36,713 bases of DNA from a virus. The stretch spans positions 1 through 36,713 of the IMG/VR virus record IMGVR_UViG_3300045136_000130; one strand, given 5' to 3'. Position 1 is the first letter of the stretch. Every line of letters starts with the position of its first letter. A program made the translations under genes and the position numbers. The notes below the pieces were generated by a model. That model was given only the letters and a program-made list of their open reading frames with translations. It did not search any database and was not told where the DNA came from. Shown here piece by piece: positions 21,713 through 30,777 of this stretch.

Positions 21713-23106
21713 TACGTTACGTCCCCCATAACGATAGCTTCGGTCGCGCTGTTGAACCAGATGGTTGCCATCCCGCGCGCTGCCAGCGTTCGGTTGCCGG
21801 TGTTAGACGTACCTGATTGCCGCAGCGTCAGGCCAGAGCCCTGCGTGAGCGTGATCGATGATGCACTGTCGTTGTAGATGCTGAAACTGTCCCCGGCAGC
21901 GTACGTATTGGCCGGGATCGTCACGCCGGAAGTGAGAGCGATGCATTGAGCGACTTTCGCGGTGTTCAGAGTGGTGTCTGTAGTCCTCGGAACACGACGG
22001 AAGCCAATCTCGTTTGTCATACTGTCAACGCTGACGTATGACTTTCCGTCGGTCTGGAAGCTGATGCGGTTCTGGTTGTTCTGAGTCAGGTTGAATTGGG
22101 AGTTCGTCAAACCACCGAAGTAAAGCTGACCGCCGACTACTCGCCACGACGAGTTGACTCCGCTCGTGTGAAGGATGTTGATGTCGCCGTTATCTACCAA
22201 TTCAGCGATTACGTTTTCCGATCCGCTGACTCGTCTGCCAAACTGTAACTTCCAGCCAGTGTTATCGCCGAACAGAATCCTGCCTGCTACAGGTGACGAG
22301 TAACCCGCCGCAAGGGCGACGTTGCTCCCGATGACTGTATTTGGTAGACCTGTGGTGCTATTTACCAGTATGCTGCCGCCGCTGGTGAGTCCGCCGTTGA
22401 TCGTGTGGGTGCCGCTGGAAGGTGTGTTGATCGTGACGTTTCCATCTACGGAGATTGATACATGCGAACCCCCATTGCCGATGGCAGTAATGGACGTATA
22501 AGCGCCGGCAACGCGAGCGCTCGGTACAGTACCGCTCGCGAGGTTGGAGGCATTCAGGTTCGTCAGGTTAGCGCCGCTGACTGCCGGCAGGGTGGCTGGG
22601 AACCGGGCGTCCGGAACCGTACCGCTCGCGAGATTGGAGGCGTTCAGGTTCGTCAGGTTGGCACCGCTGATTGCCGGAAGGGTGGCCGGGAACCGGGCGT
22701 CCGGAACCGTACCGCTCGCGAGATTGGAGGCGTTCAGGCTCGTCAGGTTAGCACCGCTACCCGAGAACGCCCCGGAGGCTGATACGTCACCAGTGATTGA
22801 CAAACCTGTCGCCGAGAATGTCGCTCGCAGAACCCCCTGAATCGACACCGAGATCTGCCCAGCAGCCGGGCGGTAGAGACCGCTCGAAGTCTCCGAGTTG
22901 AACGAGATGGACGGGGTGCCAACCGTGCCGTCGGTGGCGCGGAAAGGTCCTGTCATCCCGCCTGCGCCGTTGCGTGCGAGCGAGTTCGTGATCTCCGCCG
23001 CTACGTCGTTCAGGGTGTTGTTCGCCCAAGACGCCTGAATCAGCGTGTTGGGGGACACCGGGTTCCCTGACGGGAGGGTGTAAACTCCTGCGTTGTTCCG
23101 AGGCAT
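21712..23106 (-). CDS. Tail fibre protein with 30-residue tandem repeats
   Basis: 464 residues. N-terminus MPRNNAGVYTLPSGNPVSPN with the following SWANNTLNDVAAEITNSLAR is a virion-attachment region widely found in podovirus fibres. Residues about 115-200 are three tandem units of the type SGANLTNLNASNLASGTVPD followed by ARFPATLPA. The C-terminal half is strand-rich and ends in NRTLAARGMATIWFNSATEA, a pattern seen in receptor-binding fibre tips. Probably the receptor-binding protein. AGGAGTAGGAG lies directly before the ATG. Confidence 0.9.
   Translation of the reverse strand: MPRNNAGVYTLPSGNPVSPNTLIQASWANNTLNDVAAEITNSLARNGAGGMTGPFRATDGTVGTPSISFNSETSSGLYRPAAGQISVSIQGVLRATFSATGLSITGDVSASGAFSGSGANLTSLNASNLASGTVPDARFPATLPAISGANLTNLNASNLASGTVPDARFPATLPAVSGANLTNLNASNLASGTVPSARVAGAYTSITAIGNGGSHVSISVDGNVTINTPSSGTHTINGGLTSGGSILVNSTTGLPNTVIGSNVALAAGYSSPVAGRILFGDNTGWKLQFGRRVSGSENVIAELVDNGDINILHTSGVNSSWRVVGGQLYFGGLTNSQFNLTQNNQNRISFQTDGKSYVSVDSMTNEIGFRRVPRTTDTTLNTAKVAQCIALTSGVTIPANTYAAGDSFSIYNDSASSITLTQGSGLTLRQSGTSNTGNRTLAARGMATIWFNSATEAIVMGDVT
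22525..22764 (-). repeat. 90-bp tandem repeats in the fibre gene
   Basis: The core ACCGCTCGCG (plus strand) recurs at 22531, 22621 and 22711, exactly 90 bases apart. Units two and three are nearly identical over their shared length. Each encodes 30 residues of the fibre shaft, so copy-number change would alter shaft length in frame. Confidence 0.85.
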
Positions 23107-23184
23107 CTCCTACTCCTATGGACGCTTTCTATGCCGGCCTGATGCGGCCGATCCTCCTGCTGTTAATGATGTCTCTCGCTGTGC

Positions 23185-25011
23185 TCATTCGTTTGTCAGC
23201 GCAGGCAGCGATGCGCCGGGTGCGCGCTGGAGTGCTGCGAGAATTTCGGCCTTCGCTCTCGGAAGAGGCTGCCCGGCCTCCAGAGCTTTCACGATACTGG
23301 TTCTGAACGCCTCTGGGTCGCGCAGCAGTAAATCGATCTCCTGTTGCAACATCTCATCCCCGCGCTTCACGGCGACGTTCCACAGCCTCTCGATGACCCC
23401 CGACGCCGGCATCTGGCGACGAGCGAGAAGAGCAGCGGTGTCCATCAACGTGTTCGACCCTCCTCCGCCGGTGCCTGCATTCTTCACTCGTTGCGTGATG
23501 TTCTGGCGATTCAACGCCTCAAGCGTCGCCGTGAGACGCTGGCGGCTCTCCGGCGTCAAAGCGTCACCGAATTTGCTCTCGCCTTTCGACGAGAGAGCCT
23601 GACGTAGACGAGCCTCCGTGACACGCGGAACCCCGCCGATGTCGCCGGTCCGCAGAACCCCCTCCGGGGTCTCGAACGTCTCGCGAATGCCTTTCGCCGA
23701 CTTCGCGGCCTGAACCGGTACGCTGTCCTTCGCGTAGCCCTCGACGACCTTCTGCCACTTCCCGCCCGTTACGTCGTTCAGGATCCGATCCAGCTCCTGC
23801 TTCAGGCTGATGTAGTAGGGGTCTGTGCGCGGGGCTGTGGCGAAGACGTTGTCCGGCGTGCCCTTGATCGCGCCCTGCATGTTCGCGCGAAGGGTCATCA
23901 GGTGCTCTGGAGTGATCTCCGGCCCAAGCTCATCGAGCTGCCGCTTGATCTCCAGCAGCACGGGGCGCATTTGGTTCTGCCCCGGCGGCGACTTTAAAGC
24001 CTGTTCGATCTTGCTGTAGAAGCCCTCCAGCTCCTTCGCGAACTTCTTCGGGCGCACTGCGGCCGAAGCCTCGCCCTGCCTCTGCATCCAGTTCTCGCTG
24101 CGCGCCTGACGCAGCCTTTCAAGCTCGTCAGCGTTCTGCGTCGCGCGCTGTACGTTCTGCCACGCAGCGCGGTTCGTCGCTTCGTCGAGCTGAGCCCACT
24201 GCGCCGGATCGCGCGCACGGCTGGCGCGCTCCAGCACCGCGATCTTCGGGTTCTGGGTGACGCCCGCCGTCGACAGTGGGATGTCTTCCGCTCCCTTCGG
24301 GTAGTAGGTCTGGATGTCGGCGACCGCTTGGCGGGCTTCTTTCTCCCCGACGTCGCGGAGGATGCGATCGGCGGCTCGCTCTTTCGCGCCAGCCTGAGTC
24401 AGGGCCCTCCGAAGCACTTTCGCTCCTTGGACGGCGGCCGGGACGGCGGCCCCGCCGGCAGCGCCGACGGCGGTGTTGACGATCCTCGACTCGTTGTCGA
24501 GAGTCGGCTGGAGAGCGCCTGCTGCACCGCCGGCGAGAGCCGCATCAGCGATTGCCTTCTTCGCGAGGCTCGCGTTTTTCAGAATGCGTCCGCCGGTCAG
24601 AGCTTGCGCACCCTTCACGAACCCGCCGGCCGGGACAGCGAGGGTCGGCAGCACTTCTCCGGCGACCTGAAGGAGCCCTCCCCCGGTCATGCCCTGCGCT
24701 GCCTGAGACTTCAACGCCCGCTGCTCGCGCAGCTCCTCGTCGCTCGGCCCGCGCCCGACGAGCTGCTTCGCGCCCTGCCACGCGGTGTCGAGTCCGGCGC
24801 CGAGATTGATCGCAGCTCTCTGAAGCCACGGGCGGGCCGCCTCATCCGCTTTAAACCGCTCGGCTTGAGCGGCCTGATCGGCCAGAATTTGCTGCTGTCG
24901 CGCGGCCTGCTGCTGGACGTGAAAGCTGTTCGCCCACGCCCAAGCCGTGTTGGGGTCTGGAGCTTCGACGTCGTACTCGCGCCCGTCTATCGTCACCGTG
25001 TACTGGTTCAT
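23185..25011 (-). CDS. Internal virion / DNA-ejection protein (608 aa)
   Basis: Starts MNQYTVTIDGREYDVEAPDP, a small beta domain also seen at the start of other podovirus ejection proteins, followed by helical Ala/Gln/Glu-rich sequence. A Gly/Ala-rich, weakly hydrophobic stretch lies about residues 110-200 (ADAALAGGAAGALQ and TAVGAAGGAAVPAAVQGAKV), possibly a membrane-active segment used in DNA entry. Position between fibre and other internal protein genes supports the role. Not a T7 gp15/16 homologue that I can recognise. Confidence 0.75.
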   Translation of the reverse strand: MNQYTVTIDGREYDVEAPDPNTAWAWANSFHVQQQAARQQQILADQAAQAERFKADEAARPWLQRAAINLGAGLDTAWQGAKQLVGRGPSDEELREQRALKSQAAQGMTGGGLLQVAGEVLPTLAVPAGGFVKGAQALTGGRILKNASLAKKAIADAALAGGAAGALQPTLDNESRIVNTAVGAAGGAAVPAAVQGAKVLRRALTQAGAKERAADRILRDVGEKEARQAVADIQTYYPKGAEDIPLSTAGVTQNPKIAVLERASRARDPAQWAQLDEATNRAAWQNVQRATQNADELERLRQARSENWMQRQGEASAAVRPKKFAKELEGFYSKIEQALKSPPGQNQMRPVLLEIKRQLDELGPEITPEHLMTLRANMQGAIKGTPDNVFATAPRTDPYYISLKQELDRILNDVTGGKWQKVVEGYAKDSVPVQAAKSAKGIRETFETPEGVLRTGDIGGVPRVTEARLRQALSSKGESKFGDALTPESRQRLTATLEALNRQNITQRVKNAGTGGGGSNTLMDTAALLARRQMPASGVIERLWNVAVKRGDEMLQQEIDLLLRDPEAFRTSIVKALEAGQPLPRAKAEILAALQRAPGASLPALTNE

Positions 25012-25014
25012 CGA

Positions 25015-26193
25015 CTACATCCCCTGCGGAGGAACCCCGCGCGGGCGTACAGCGCCCGGCGGCGGCCCCTGTGGCACGGCCTGCTGCGCGCCCGGCGGGG
25101 GAGCCCCGCGCGGGCGCACGACGCCGGCGGGCGCCGTCTGTACGCCGGCGCCGAGAGCCGCTTTGTCCTCCTGCGCGTACGCGTAAGCCCGGTTGAAGTA
25201 TTCCTTCACGATCTGCAGGTTCTGGCGGAATTGCGCGAGGGTCTGCGACTGGTCCAGAGACGCGACTGTCGCCTGCAAGAGGACATGCTCGCGCTCGGTG
25301 ATCTGACCGAGAGCACCACCAGTTTGCGACGCCGCTCGGATGGCCGCGAGAGCCTGAAAGCCGATGTTCGCGCGGATCGTTTCGAGCACCGCTTGCAGGT
25401 CTCGTGCTTGGTTCCCGGGGAGCCTGCGCAGAAGATCGCCCAGAGTTCCAACCGTGTTGTTCCCGATGAGTGCTTCCGCCCGGCCGACGGCACGTAGGCT
25501 GAAGTCAACGGTATCCTCGACGTTACGAATCGCGGCGATCTTCTTCTGCCGCCTCTCTGCCTGCTTTTCTTGGTACTCCTCTTGTCGGCGAGCTGCTTCT
25601 TGGGCGCGGATTTCGAGACCCCATTGCTGGTTGGCGAGTCTGTCCGCCTGCATCTGGGCGGCCAAGTTCTGGGCCTGCATGCGCATCTCGTTCGCCTGCT
25701 CCTGCGCGCGCGTACGCTCCTCCACGCTTACCGCGCGCTGCGCAAGCTGCTCATACCGATTCGCCTGATTCAGCAACGTCTGGGCTCGCTGCTGCGTCTC
25801 GAAGGTCGGGTCCTGCACGAACTGTCCGCTCGGATCGACAACACCCGCCTTTCCGACAGCAATCGGCTGACGCAGCGCGATCGACTGCTTCAGGAACTCT
25901 CCACCGAGAGGGCCGAACTCCTTTCCGGCCTGCTGCGCAGCGAGCGCAAGCGCGAGCTTGCGCCTCGCGCTTTCTTGGTTGCGCCCCATCTGCGCGATCT
26001 GAGCCGAAGGGTCGACCGGCGCGTTGAGAGCCTCCGTCCCCTGGGAGTACAAGTCATCCGCCTTCTGCTGAAGTTCGTCGGCGTAGGACCTGCCAAACGG
26101 GGGTGGGACAGGAGCCCTACGCAGCGCGAGCGACCGCAACAGCCTCGGGTCCGGGCTGAAGAAAGGGTTGTCCTGATCGATGAACGGATTCAT
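25015..26193 (-). CDS. Internal virion protein, long coiled coil (392 aa)
   Basis: Helical throughout; residues about 125-215 are a continuous Gln/Arg/Ala/Glu-rich coiled coil (EERTRAQEQANEMRMQAQNL). The later segment GALGQITEREHVLLQATVAS then LDQSQTLAQF resembles a motif seen in many podovirus internal proteins. The tail is Pro/Gly-rich with repeated VRPRGAPP-type units. Probably ejected with DNA or part of the inner core. ATG shares one base with the upstream stop. Confidence 0.75.
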   Translation of the reverse strand: MNPFIDQDNPFFSPDPRLLRSLALRRAPVPPPFGRSYADELQQKADDLYSQGTEALNAPVDPSAQIAQMGRNQESARRKLALALAAQQAGKEFGPLGGEFLKQSIALRQPIAVGKAGVVDPSGQFVQDPTFETQQRAQTLLNQANRYEQLAQRAVSVEERTRAQEQANEMRMQAQNLAAQMQADRLANQQWGLEIRAQEAARRQEEYQEKQAERRQKKIAAIRNVEDTVDFSLRAVGRAEALIGNNTVGTLGDLLRRLPGNQARDLQAVLETIRANIGFQALAAIRAASQTGGALGQITEREHVLLQATVASLDQSQTLAQFRQNLQIVKEYFNRAYAYAQEDKAALGAGVQTAPAGVVRPRGAPPPGAQQAVPQGPPPGAVRPRGVPPQGM

Positions 26194-26558
26194 CAGTATT
26201 CATCCCACGGGGTTCCCGCACCGGCAGCGTAATCGACAGCGGGGCTCGCGCCGGGGCGGCGACGTCTCGTGAATCCTTCGAGCGCGGCGCGGCGTTTGCG
26301 GAAAAGCTCCTGCTCGCCTTTGTCCGCCTTGTAGTCTCCGTAGATACCAGCGAGCTGCCCACCAAGCGTCGCGACATCCTGCCACGGGCTCGTTGGGATG
26401 TAGTGGCCCGAAACCATCTTCCCGCCCCCGTATGGGGTGTTCCGCAGAGCTTCAGCGCGCGAGCGCATGCGCGCGAGCTTCTCCTCCTCCGGCCTCAAGG
26501 CTCCGATTTCGAGGAGATAGGTGAGGACGTCCTCATCTAGCTGGTTGTCGTAGTTCAT
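26193..26558 (-). CDS. Small virion-region protein, unknown function (121 aa)
   Basis: ATG 26558 with GAGG 7 bases upstream; starts MNYDNQLDEDVLTYLLEIGA. Helical beginning, then GGGKMVSGHYIPTSPWQDVA and a basic stretch RKRRAALEGFTRRRRPGAS. The stop shares one base with the next gene's start. It lies between internal virion protein genes and is probably a minor structural or assembly protein. Confidence 0.7.
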   Translation of the reverse strand: MNYDNQLDEDVLTYLLEIGALRPEEEKLARMRSRAEALRNTPYGGGKMVSGHYIPTSPWQDVATLGGQLAGIYGDYKADKGEQELFRKRRAALEGFTRRRRPGASPAVDYAAGAGTPWDEY

Positions 26559-26559
26559 G

Positions 26560-27966
26560 TCACACCTCGTTGTAGTTGACGGCCAGTAGGCCGCCGATGT
26601 TTACCACCGCATGAGCTGGGGCCTCTTGCGCGATGACGCCGATCTGCGGACGTCCGAACATCTCGTAGATGTAAAGCGGCGTTCCGCGAGCGGTCTCGCC
26701 GATGCGTTTGATCTTCGACTTCAGACGCCTATCGGAGAGCGCAAACATCCGACCGATCTGAGCGGCGGTCCCGATCGTTCCGAGCACGCCCTGTCTCTGC
26801 GCTTGCTGGTTCGCGAGCATCGCGTTGTACTGTCCGAGTTGCGCTTGGTACCCCATGTCCGCGGCCCCGAGAAGGTTGGGCGTCTGTGCTAGTCCAGCGG
26901 TGTTGAAGCTCGGCATCTGCGGTGTTCCGACCTGCTGTCCAGTCAGAAGAGCATTCAGTTCGTTCAACGGCTGCACGCGGGCCGCCTGCTGTTCTGCGAT
27001 CGCTTGCTGCCGCAGGCGTTGCTGGAACTCCTGCTCTTGCAACATTTGTGCGAAGTTCTGCTGGTTCACAGTGAGTTGGTTGGAGAAGTTCTGCTGCAAC
27101 GCCCTGTTGTAGATGTCGGCCATTGTTTGGTTCTGGCCGAACTGCTGCGCCTGCGCTTGATTGGCGAACTGCGCCAGAGCCGCGTTCTGCCCGAAACGTT
27201 GCTGTTGTGCCTGATTCCAGAAGTTCCCGGCGGTGACGTCCATCCCTTGTAGACGAGAAGCCTCCTGCCCTGCAAGTTGCGCGGCGTTGAAGATCGCTTG
27301 GTTGTAGGCGTCGTTCCGCGTCCGCTCGAAGTTCCCCATCTCACGGTTCCACGCTTCACTTCCGCGCGCGATTCCGCGATTCACCAGAGACGCCTCAAGG
27401 TCGCTGGCTTGTTGGCTGAAGCGCGGATCAAGACGAGAGAGTGCTTGCTGGTAGAGAGCATCACCAGCCTGGGATGCATAATCTCTGCTTCCGCCGACGT
27501 ACCTTCGAATCGGCCCACCACCAGCGAAAGCACGCGCGATGCTGCCGGGGTCTTGGATGAACCCCAGAGCTTGCGGAGCCGGACCAGTGAGCTGAGCCTG
27601 AACACCTTGCGACGCGGCCGGCAGGTTGCTCCAGTCGAACGGCTGCGACATTGAGTCGCGAACACGCCCGAGGAACGTCTCCGCCTGATTGCTCAACCCC
27701 ATCTGGACGGCCATCTGGGAATCGAGAGCGGCCTGCTGCTGCGGGGACAGATTCAGGCGGCTGGTCCACTGAGTCACCTTCTGCCCAGTGGCGGGGTCGA
27801 TGGCTTCGTTCGTTTCCCACGTCTGGGAGCCCCAGGGAGTCTCTATCGTGGGACGGTTTGCCCACGTCTGATTCGTCAGGTTCTGCTGATTCTCTGCCGC
27901 TTGTTGCCGCGCCAGACCGAGATAGTCAGGTGGCGACGGTGGCGGCGGTGCGCTTCTACGACCCAT
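26560..27966 (-). CDS. Virion protein with C-terminal peptidase S74-like domain
   Basis: 468 residues. N-terminus is Pro-rich (MGRRSAPPPPSPPDYLGLAR), the middle is very rich in Gln/Asn/Ala and helical. The C-terminus has LSDRRLKSKIKRIGETARGT and PQIGVIAQEAPAHAV, which is the intramolecular chaperone / S74 signature with the catalytic Ser in LSDRRLK. In S74 proteins this domain trimerises the protein and then cleaves itself off; here the domain is short, so cleavage is uncertain. Probably a tail or internal structural protein. Confidence 0.8.
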   Translation of the reverse strand: MGRRSAPPPPSPPDYLGLARQQAAENQQNLTNQTWANRPTIETPWGSQTWETNEAIDPATGQKVTQWTSRLNLSPQQQAALDSQMAVQMGLSNQAETFLGRVRDSMSQPFDWSNLPAASQGVQAQLTGPAPQALGFIQDPGSIARAFAGGGPIRRYVGGSRDYASQAGDALYQQALSRLDPRFSQQASDLEASLVNRGIARGSEAWNREMGNFERTRNDAYNQAIFNAAQLAGQEASRLQGMDVTAGNFWNQAQQQRFGQNAALAQFANQAQAQQFGQNQTMADIYNRALQQNFSNQLTVNQQNFAQMLQEQEFQQRLRQQAIAEQQAARVQPLNELNALLTGQQVGTPQMPSFNTAGLAQTPNLLGAADMGYQAQLGQYNAMLANQQAQRQGVLGTIGTAAQIGRMFALSDRRLKSKIKRIGETARGTPLYIYEMFGRPQIGVIAQEAPAHAVVNIGGLLAVNYNEV

Positions 27967-28372
27967 TTACTTCCCCTTTTTTCGGCAACCAGCGGCAGTC
28001 CTCACGCCGCATCACCATGATATGAAGAGCCCCGTCGGGATGCGCATCTTCGATCACTGTCTGCGTCTTGAACCCAAGATGCCGACTCAATCTGAGAGCC
28101 CTCTCGTTCCCGCTCGAAATGATGCCGATGACGACCTTGCAATTGCAGACGTTGAACGGGTAATCGAAAGCCGCGCGAAGCAGGGACTTAGTCCCCCAAT
28201 AATCGCCCTTCGACGCGACGTGCATCTCGATCGCCGTTCCGGTGTAATTGTCGTACCCGACAACAGCGACAAGCTCACCATCCTTCTCCCGACCGATGCA
28301 AACGAAATGCTCTGTCGGGACGATACCAGTTCTCTTGACGATGAAGTCCCGCATCTCCTTCTGAGTGGCCAT
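27956..28372 (-). CDS. GNAT-like N-acetyltransferase
   Basis: 138 residues from ATG 28372 (MATQKEMRDFIVKRTGIVPT), which shares two bases with the upstream stop (TAATG). The fold pattern is GNAT-like: CIGREKDGELVAVVGYDNYT strand pair, then MHVASKGDYWGTKSLLRAAF, and near the end NERALRLSRHLGFKTQTVIE, the typical final helix and strand. Acetyl-CoA binding is likely; the substrate is unknown. GNAT genes in tail operons recur in podoviruses and may modify virion proteins. Confidence 0.8.
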   Translation of the reverse strand: MATQKEMRDFIVKRTGIVPTEHFVCIGREKDGELVAVVGYDNYTGTAIEMHVASKGDYWGTKSLLRAAFDYPFNVCNCKVVIGIISSGNERALRLSRHLGFKTQTVIEDAHPDGALHIMVMRREDCRWLPKKGEVNGS

Positions 28373-30009
28373 TACATCGGCCCTCCCGGTTGGATGTTGA
28401 TGATCGAACCCGCGTACTTCGTCCTCGGCAATCCGCGCAGCCCGACGCGAAGAGCACCGTAGTAGCCTACTCCGGACAGGCCGGTCCACGCCTCAAACGT
28501 GTTGGAGCTTCCGGCCCAGTTCGCTTGGTTCCATTGCGATTGGTCCCACTTCGCTCCGCTCGGCGGAACGTACCCCGGCGACCCGCTGATCGTGTCGAAC
28601 GTGAACTGCGTATTGAGCCGAATCGCGACGTTGGGCGTGTCGGTAGCGTTGATGATCGTACGAACGAGCTGAAAGCACTTCAGCACGCCGGGCTGCCCGT
28701 AATCGTAAAAGGCACCTTGGATGTCGCCCTCGATCGTGCTCCCGGCAGCGCCAAGCCGCGTCTCACCGTCGGTCTCCTCTTCCTCCGTGAAAGCGAAACA
28801 GACGCGCCCGTCGTCTGTGCCGAAGACGAACTGACTACGCCAGATCGTAGAGGACAGGATCGGCACGCCATCGAACGTCGACCACGCGGCCGTCGATACG
28901 TTCATCACCCACTGCCTCCAGTAGCCGTCCACCGTCTTCGGCTCCTTGACGATGAGGATGTCGAGAGGCGCGAAATGATGAATCTGCCACGTGTCGGAAC
29001 CGTTTCCTCGGTTCGACGTAACGGCTGGTCCGATGGCTGGAGCGATCTTCCCGGTGATCGGGTTCGAGATGACCGAATCAGTCCACCGGCCGCCGACGAG
29101 CATGCTCAAGGATACGAGACCCTGATCGCACACCGCGTAGATGTCGATGCCGACCTTGCGCCAGAGGCTCGACCCTTTCGGGAAGCGCCCGACCTTCCAC
29201 GCACCGATGAGCTGGAAGTTCGCTGCGTTCGATGGGTCGTACCCGCCGTAGACGATGATGTCGCCCTCGCTCCCGAACACGACCATGTTATCGGTGATGT
29301 CGAGGCCGCCGTCCTGCGTGAAGGTGTCAATGCCGACGATCTCACCCCCATGCTTGAGCTGAGCACCGAAGTCGAACGGGGACAGAGCACCCTGAACCGA
29401 GTCGAGCGGGAGATAGTAGGCGACCGATCGCCCGCTGAACGTGAACCACAGACGCTTTTTCCAGACCGCTATCGAAGTGATCTGAGTGATATTCGGCGGC
29501 CCGTTGGTCAGGTTGTTGGTACGGTTGACCCAACCGCTCGTAGAGTCGTACGTCCAGTAGCCGCCGCCTCTGTTGACGGCGCATAGGTAGTTCACGTTCC
29601 CGTTCTGGAACTGGACGAAGTTCCAATCCGCGCTCGCCCCAGCCACCGTCTGCATCGACGTCGGGTTGTCGGCGCTGTTCGTGACGTTGAAGATGCGATC
29701 AGCCACGAACGCGAACAGCCGATCGTCGATCGGGTTTGCCGCGGCGTAGGCAGCGACAGCGTTCACGGTCGTGTCGCCACCAACAGAGAGACCCGTCACG
29801 TGCTCACGCCAACCTCCGCGCAGCTCCACACCGTTCGCGCGACAGATGACGTTCTGCAACACCGTCGCGTCGGTGGCCGGCATCGTCATGTAGGTGTCGC
29901 GAAAATTCAGGCCGCCGAGCGGAGTCGGGACCGGCATCATCGCGTTGTTGCGAGCGGTCGCGACCTTTCGGCTATGCCCACGCGGCTTGACGATCGGCTG
30001 CAGCGGCAT
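28372..30009 (-). CDS. Tail protein, tubular/stabilisation-protein type (545 aa)
   Basis: Starts MPLQPIVKPRGHSRKVATAR, then GGLNFRDTYMTMPATDATVL, a start typical of podovirus tail-hub or stabilisation proteins. The body is strand-rich with repeated Trp/Gly turns (GGGYWTYDSTSGWVNRTNN, VVFGSEGDIIVYGGYDP), as in a beta-propeller. The large size and position after the adaptor gene are consistent with the nozzle protein (analogue of T7 gp12). Exact family not confirmed. Confidence 0.75.
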   Translation of the reverse strand: MPLQPIVKPRGHSRKVATARNNAMMPVPTPLGGLNFRDTYMTMPATDATVLQNVICRANGVELRGGWREHVTGLSVGGDTTVNAVAAYAAANPIDDRLFAFVADRIFNVTNSADNPTSMQTVAGASADWNFVQFQNGNVNYLCAVNRGGGYWTYDSTSGWVNRTNNLTNGPPNITQITSIAVWKKRLWFTFSGRSVAYYLPLDSVQGALSPFDFGAQLKHGGEIVGIDTFTQDGGLDITDNMVVFGSEGDIIVYGGYDPSNAANFQLIGAWKVGRFPKGSSLWRKVGIDIYAVCDQGLVSLSMLVGGRWTDSVISNPITGKIAPAIGPAVTSNRGNGSDTWQIHHFAPLDILIVKEPKTVDGYWRQWVMNVSTAAWSTFDGVPILSSTIWRSQFVFGTDDGRVCFAFTEEEETDGETRLGAAGSTIEGDIQGAFYDYGQPGVLKCFQLVRTIINATDTPNVAIRLNTQFTFDTISGSPGYVPPSGAKWDQSQWNQANWAGSSNTFEAWTGLSGVGYYGALRVGLRGLPRTKYAGSIINIQPGGPM

Positions 30010-30012
30010 GCG

Positions 30013-30774
30013 TCACGATCCGATTCCGGTGATCGGGACGCTGTGCGCCCCGATGGGGACAAACGGCGGGTAGAGGCCCGCCTTCTTCATCGAGAGGACG
30101 GGGGCACCCTCCAGACGAGCGACGCGCGAGTCGAACGCGCGGTTGAAGTCGTTCGTCGCCGCGGAAGCGTCGAACTGCATCATCTCCAGCCACTTCACAC
30201 GAGCGAGGCACTTCAGAACGTACTCGTCGAAGCCGATGAAGATGTCACCGTTCTTCGAGGCGACGTTCTTGAAGGTCGTCGGGTCGTCCGCGTCCTTGAC
30301 ATACCCCTGCGACAGGTACTCCAACGTGAACGACTGCGCGCTCGACGGCGGGTTGAGGAAGTAGATTTTGCCGTTGAAGTAGCGCCACATGAGACGGATG
30401 CTCACGTACGGCGCGATCGTTTTGATCGTCTGCCACGTACGCGGCAGCAGCGGGCCGATCGCCGGCATCCGGGTCGTGGCGCTGTTCTCGGTCTGGAAGA
30501 TGAACGCGAAGAAGTCCGCCGGAAGGTCATATCCCTTCTCGGCCTGGTTCGGGAAGTCGGCCTGCACGCTGATGGAGTATGAGCGAATCAGCTCCGGCCA
30601 TGCGTAGAGGCCGGCGAGCTCCTTCGCGGCATCGTTTGCAGCCGCCACCATGCGGATCACGCCGGTGTCGGTCGACCCGGCAGCATCCGCGATCGAGCCC
30701 GCGAACCCTACCCTCTGTGCGACGTGGTTGACGACAGCGGACAGGGTTGCGGTGTTCTCGATCTGGAACGGCAC
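30013..30774 (-). CDS. Tail tubular A-like / head-tail adaptor protein (253 aa)
   Basis: GTG 30774 with GAGGAG 6 bases upstream. Starts MPFQIENTATLSAVVNHVAQ; helical N-terminal region with DAAKELAGLYAWPELIRSYS followed by a beta domain (LPADFFAFIFQTENSATTRM). This N-helix plus beta-sandwich, with WPEL-type sequence, is the usual look of gp11-like adaptor proteins that sit under the portal ring. The position between the capsid block and the nozzle-like gene fits. Confidence 0.75.
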   Translation of the reverse strand: MPFQIENTATLSAVVNHVAQRVGFAGSIADAAGSTDTGVIRMVAAANDAAKELAGLYAWPELIRSYSISVQADFPNQAEKGYDLPADFFAFIFQTENSATTRMPAIGPLLPRTWQTIKTIAPYVSIRLMWRYFNGKIYFLNPPSSAQSFTLEYLSQGYVKDADDPTTFKNVASKNGDIFIGFDEYVLKCLARVKWLEMMQFDASAATNDFNRAFDSRVARLEGAPVLSMKKAGLYPPFVPIGAHSVPITGIGS

Positions 30775-30777
30775 TCT

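Noticed and set aside
23130-23189. Minus-strand 19-codon frame overlapping the stop of the 608-aa gene
   Set aside because: Only coupling supports it; the product is short, basic and without features.
23118-23306. Plus-strand frame beginning with a hydrophobic peptide
   Set aside because: No ribosome site, against the direction of all late genes, mostly overlaps the ejection protein gene on the other strand.
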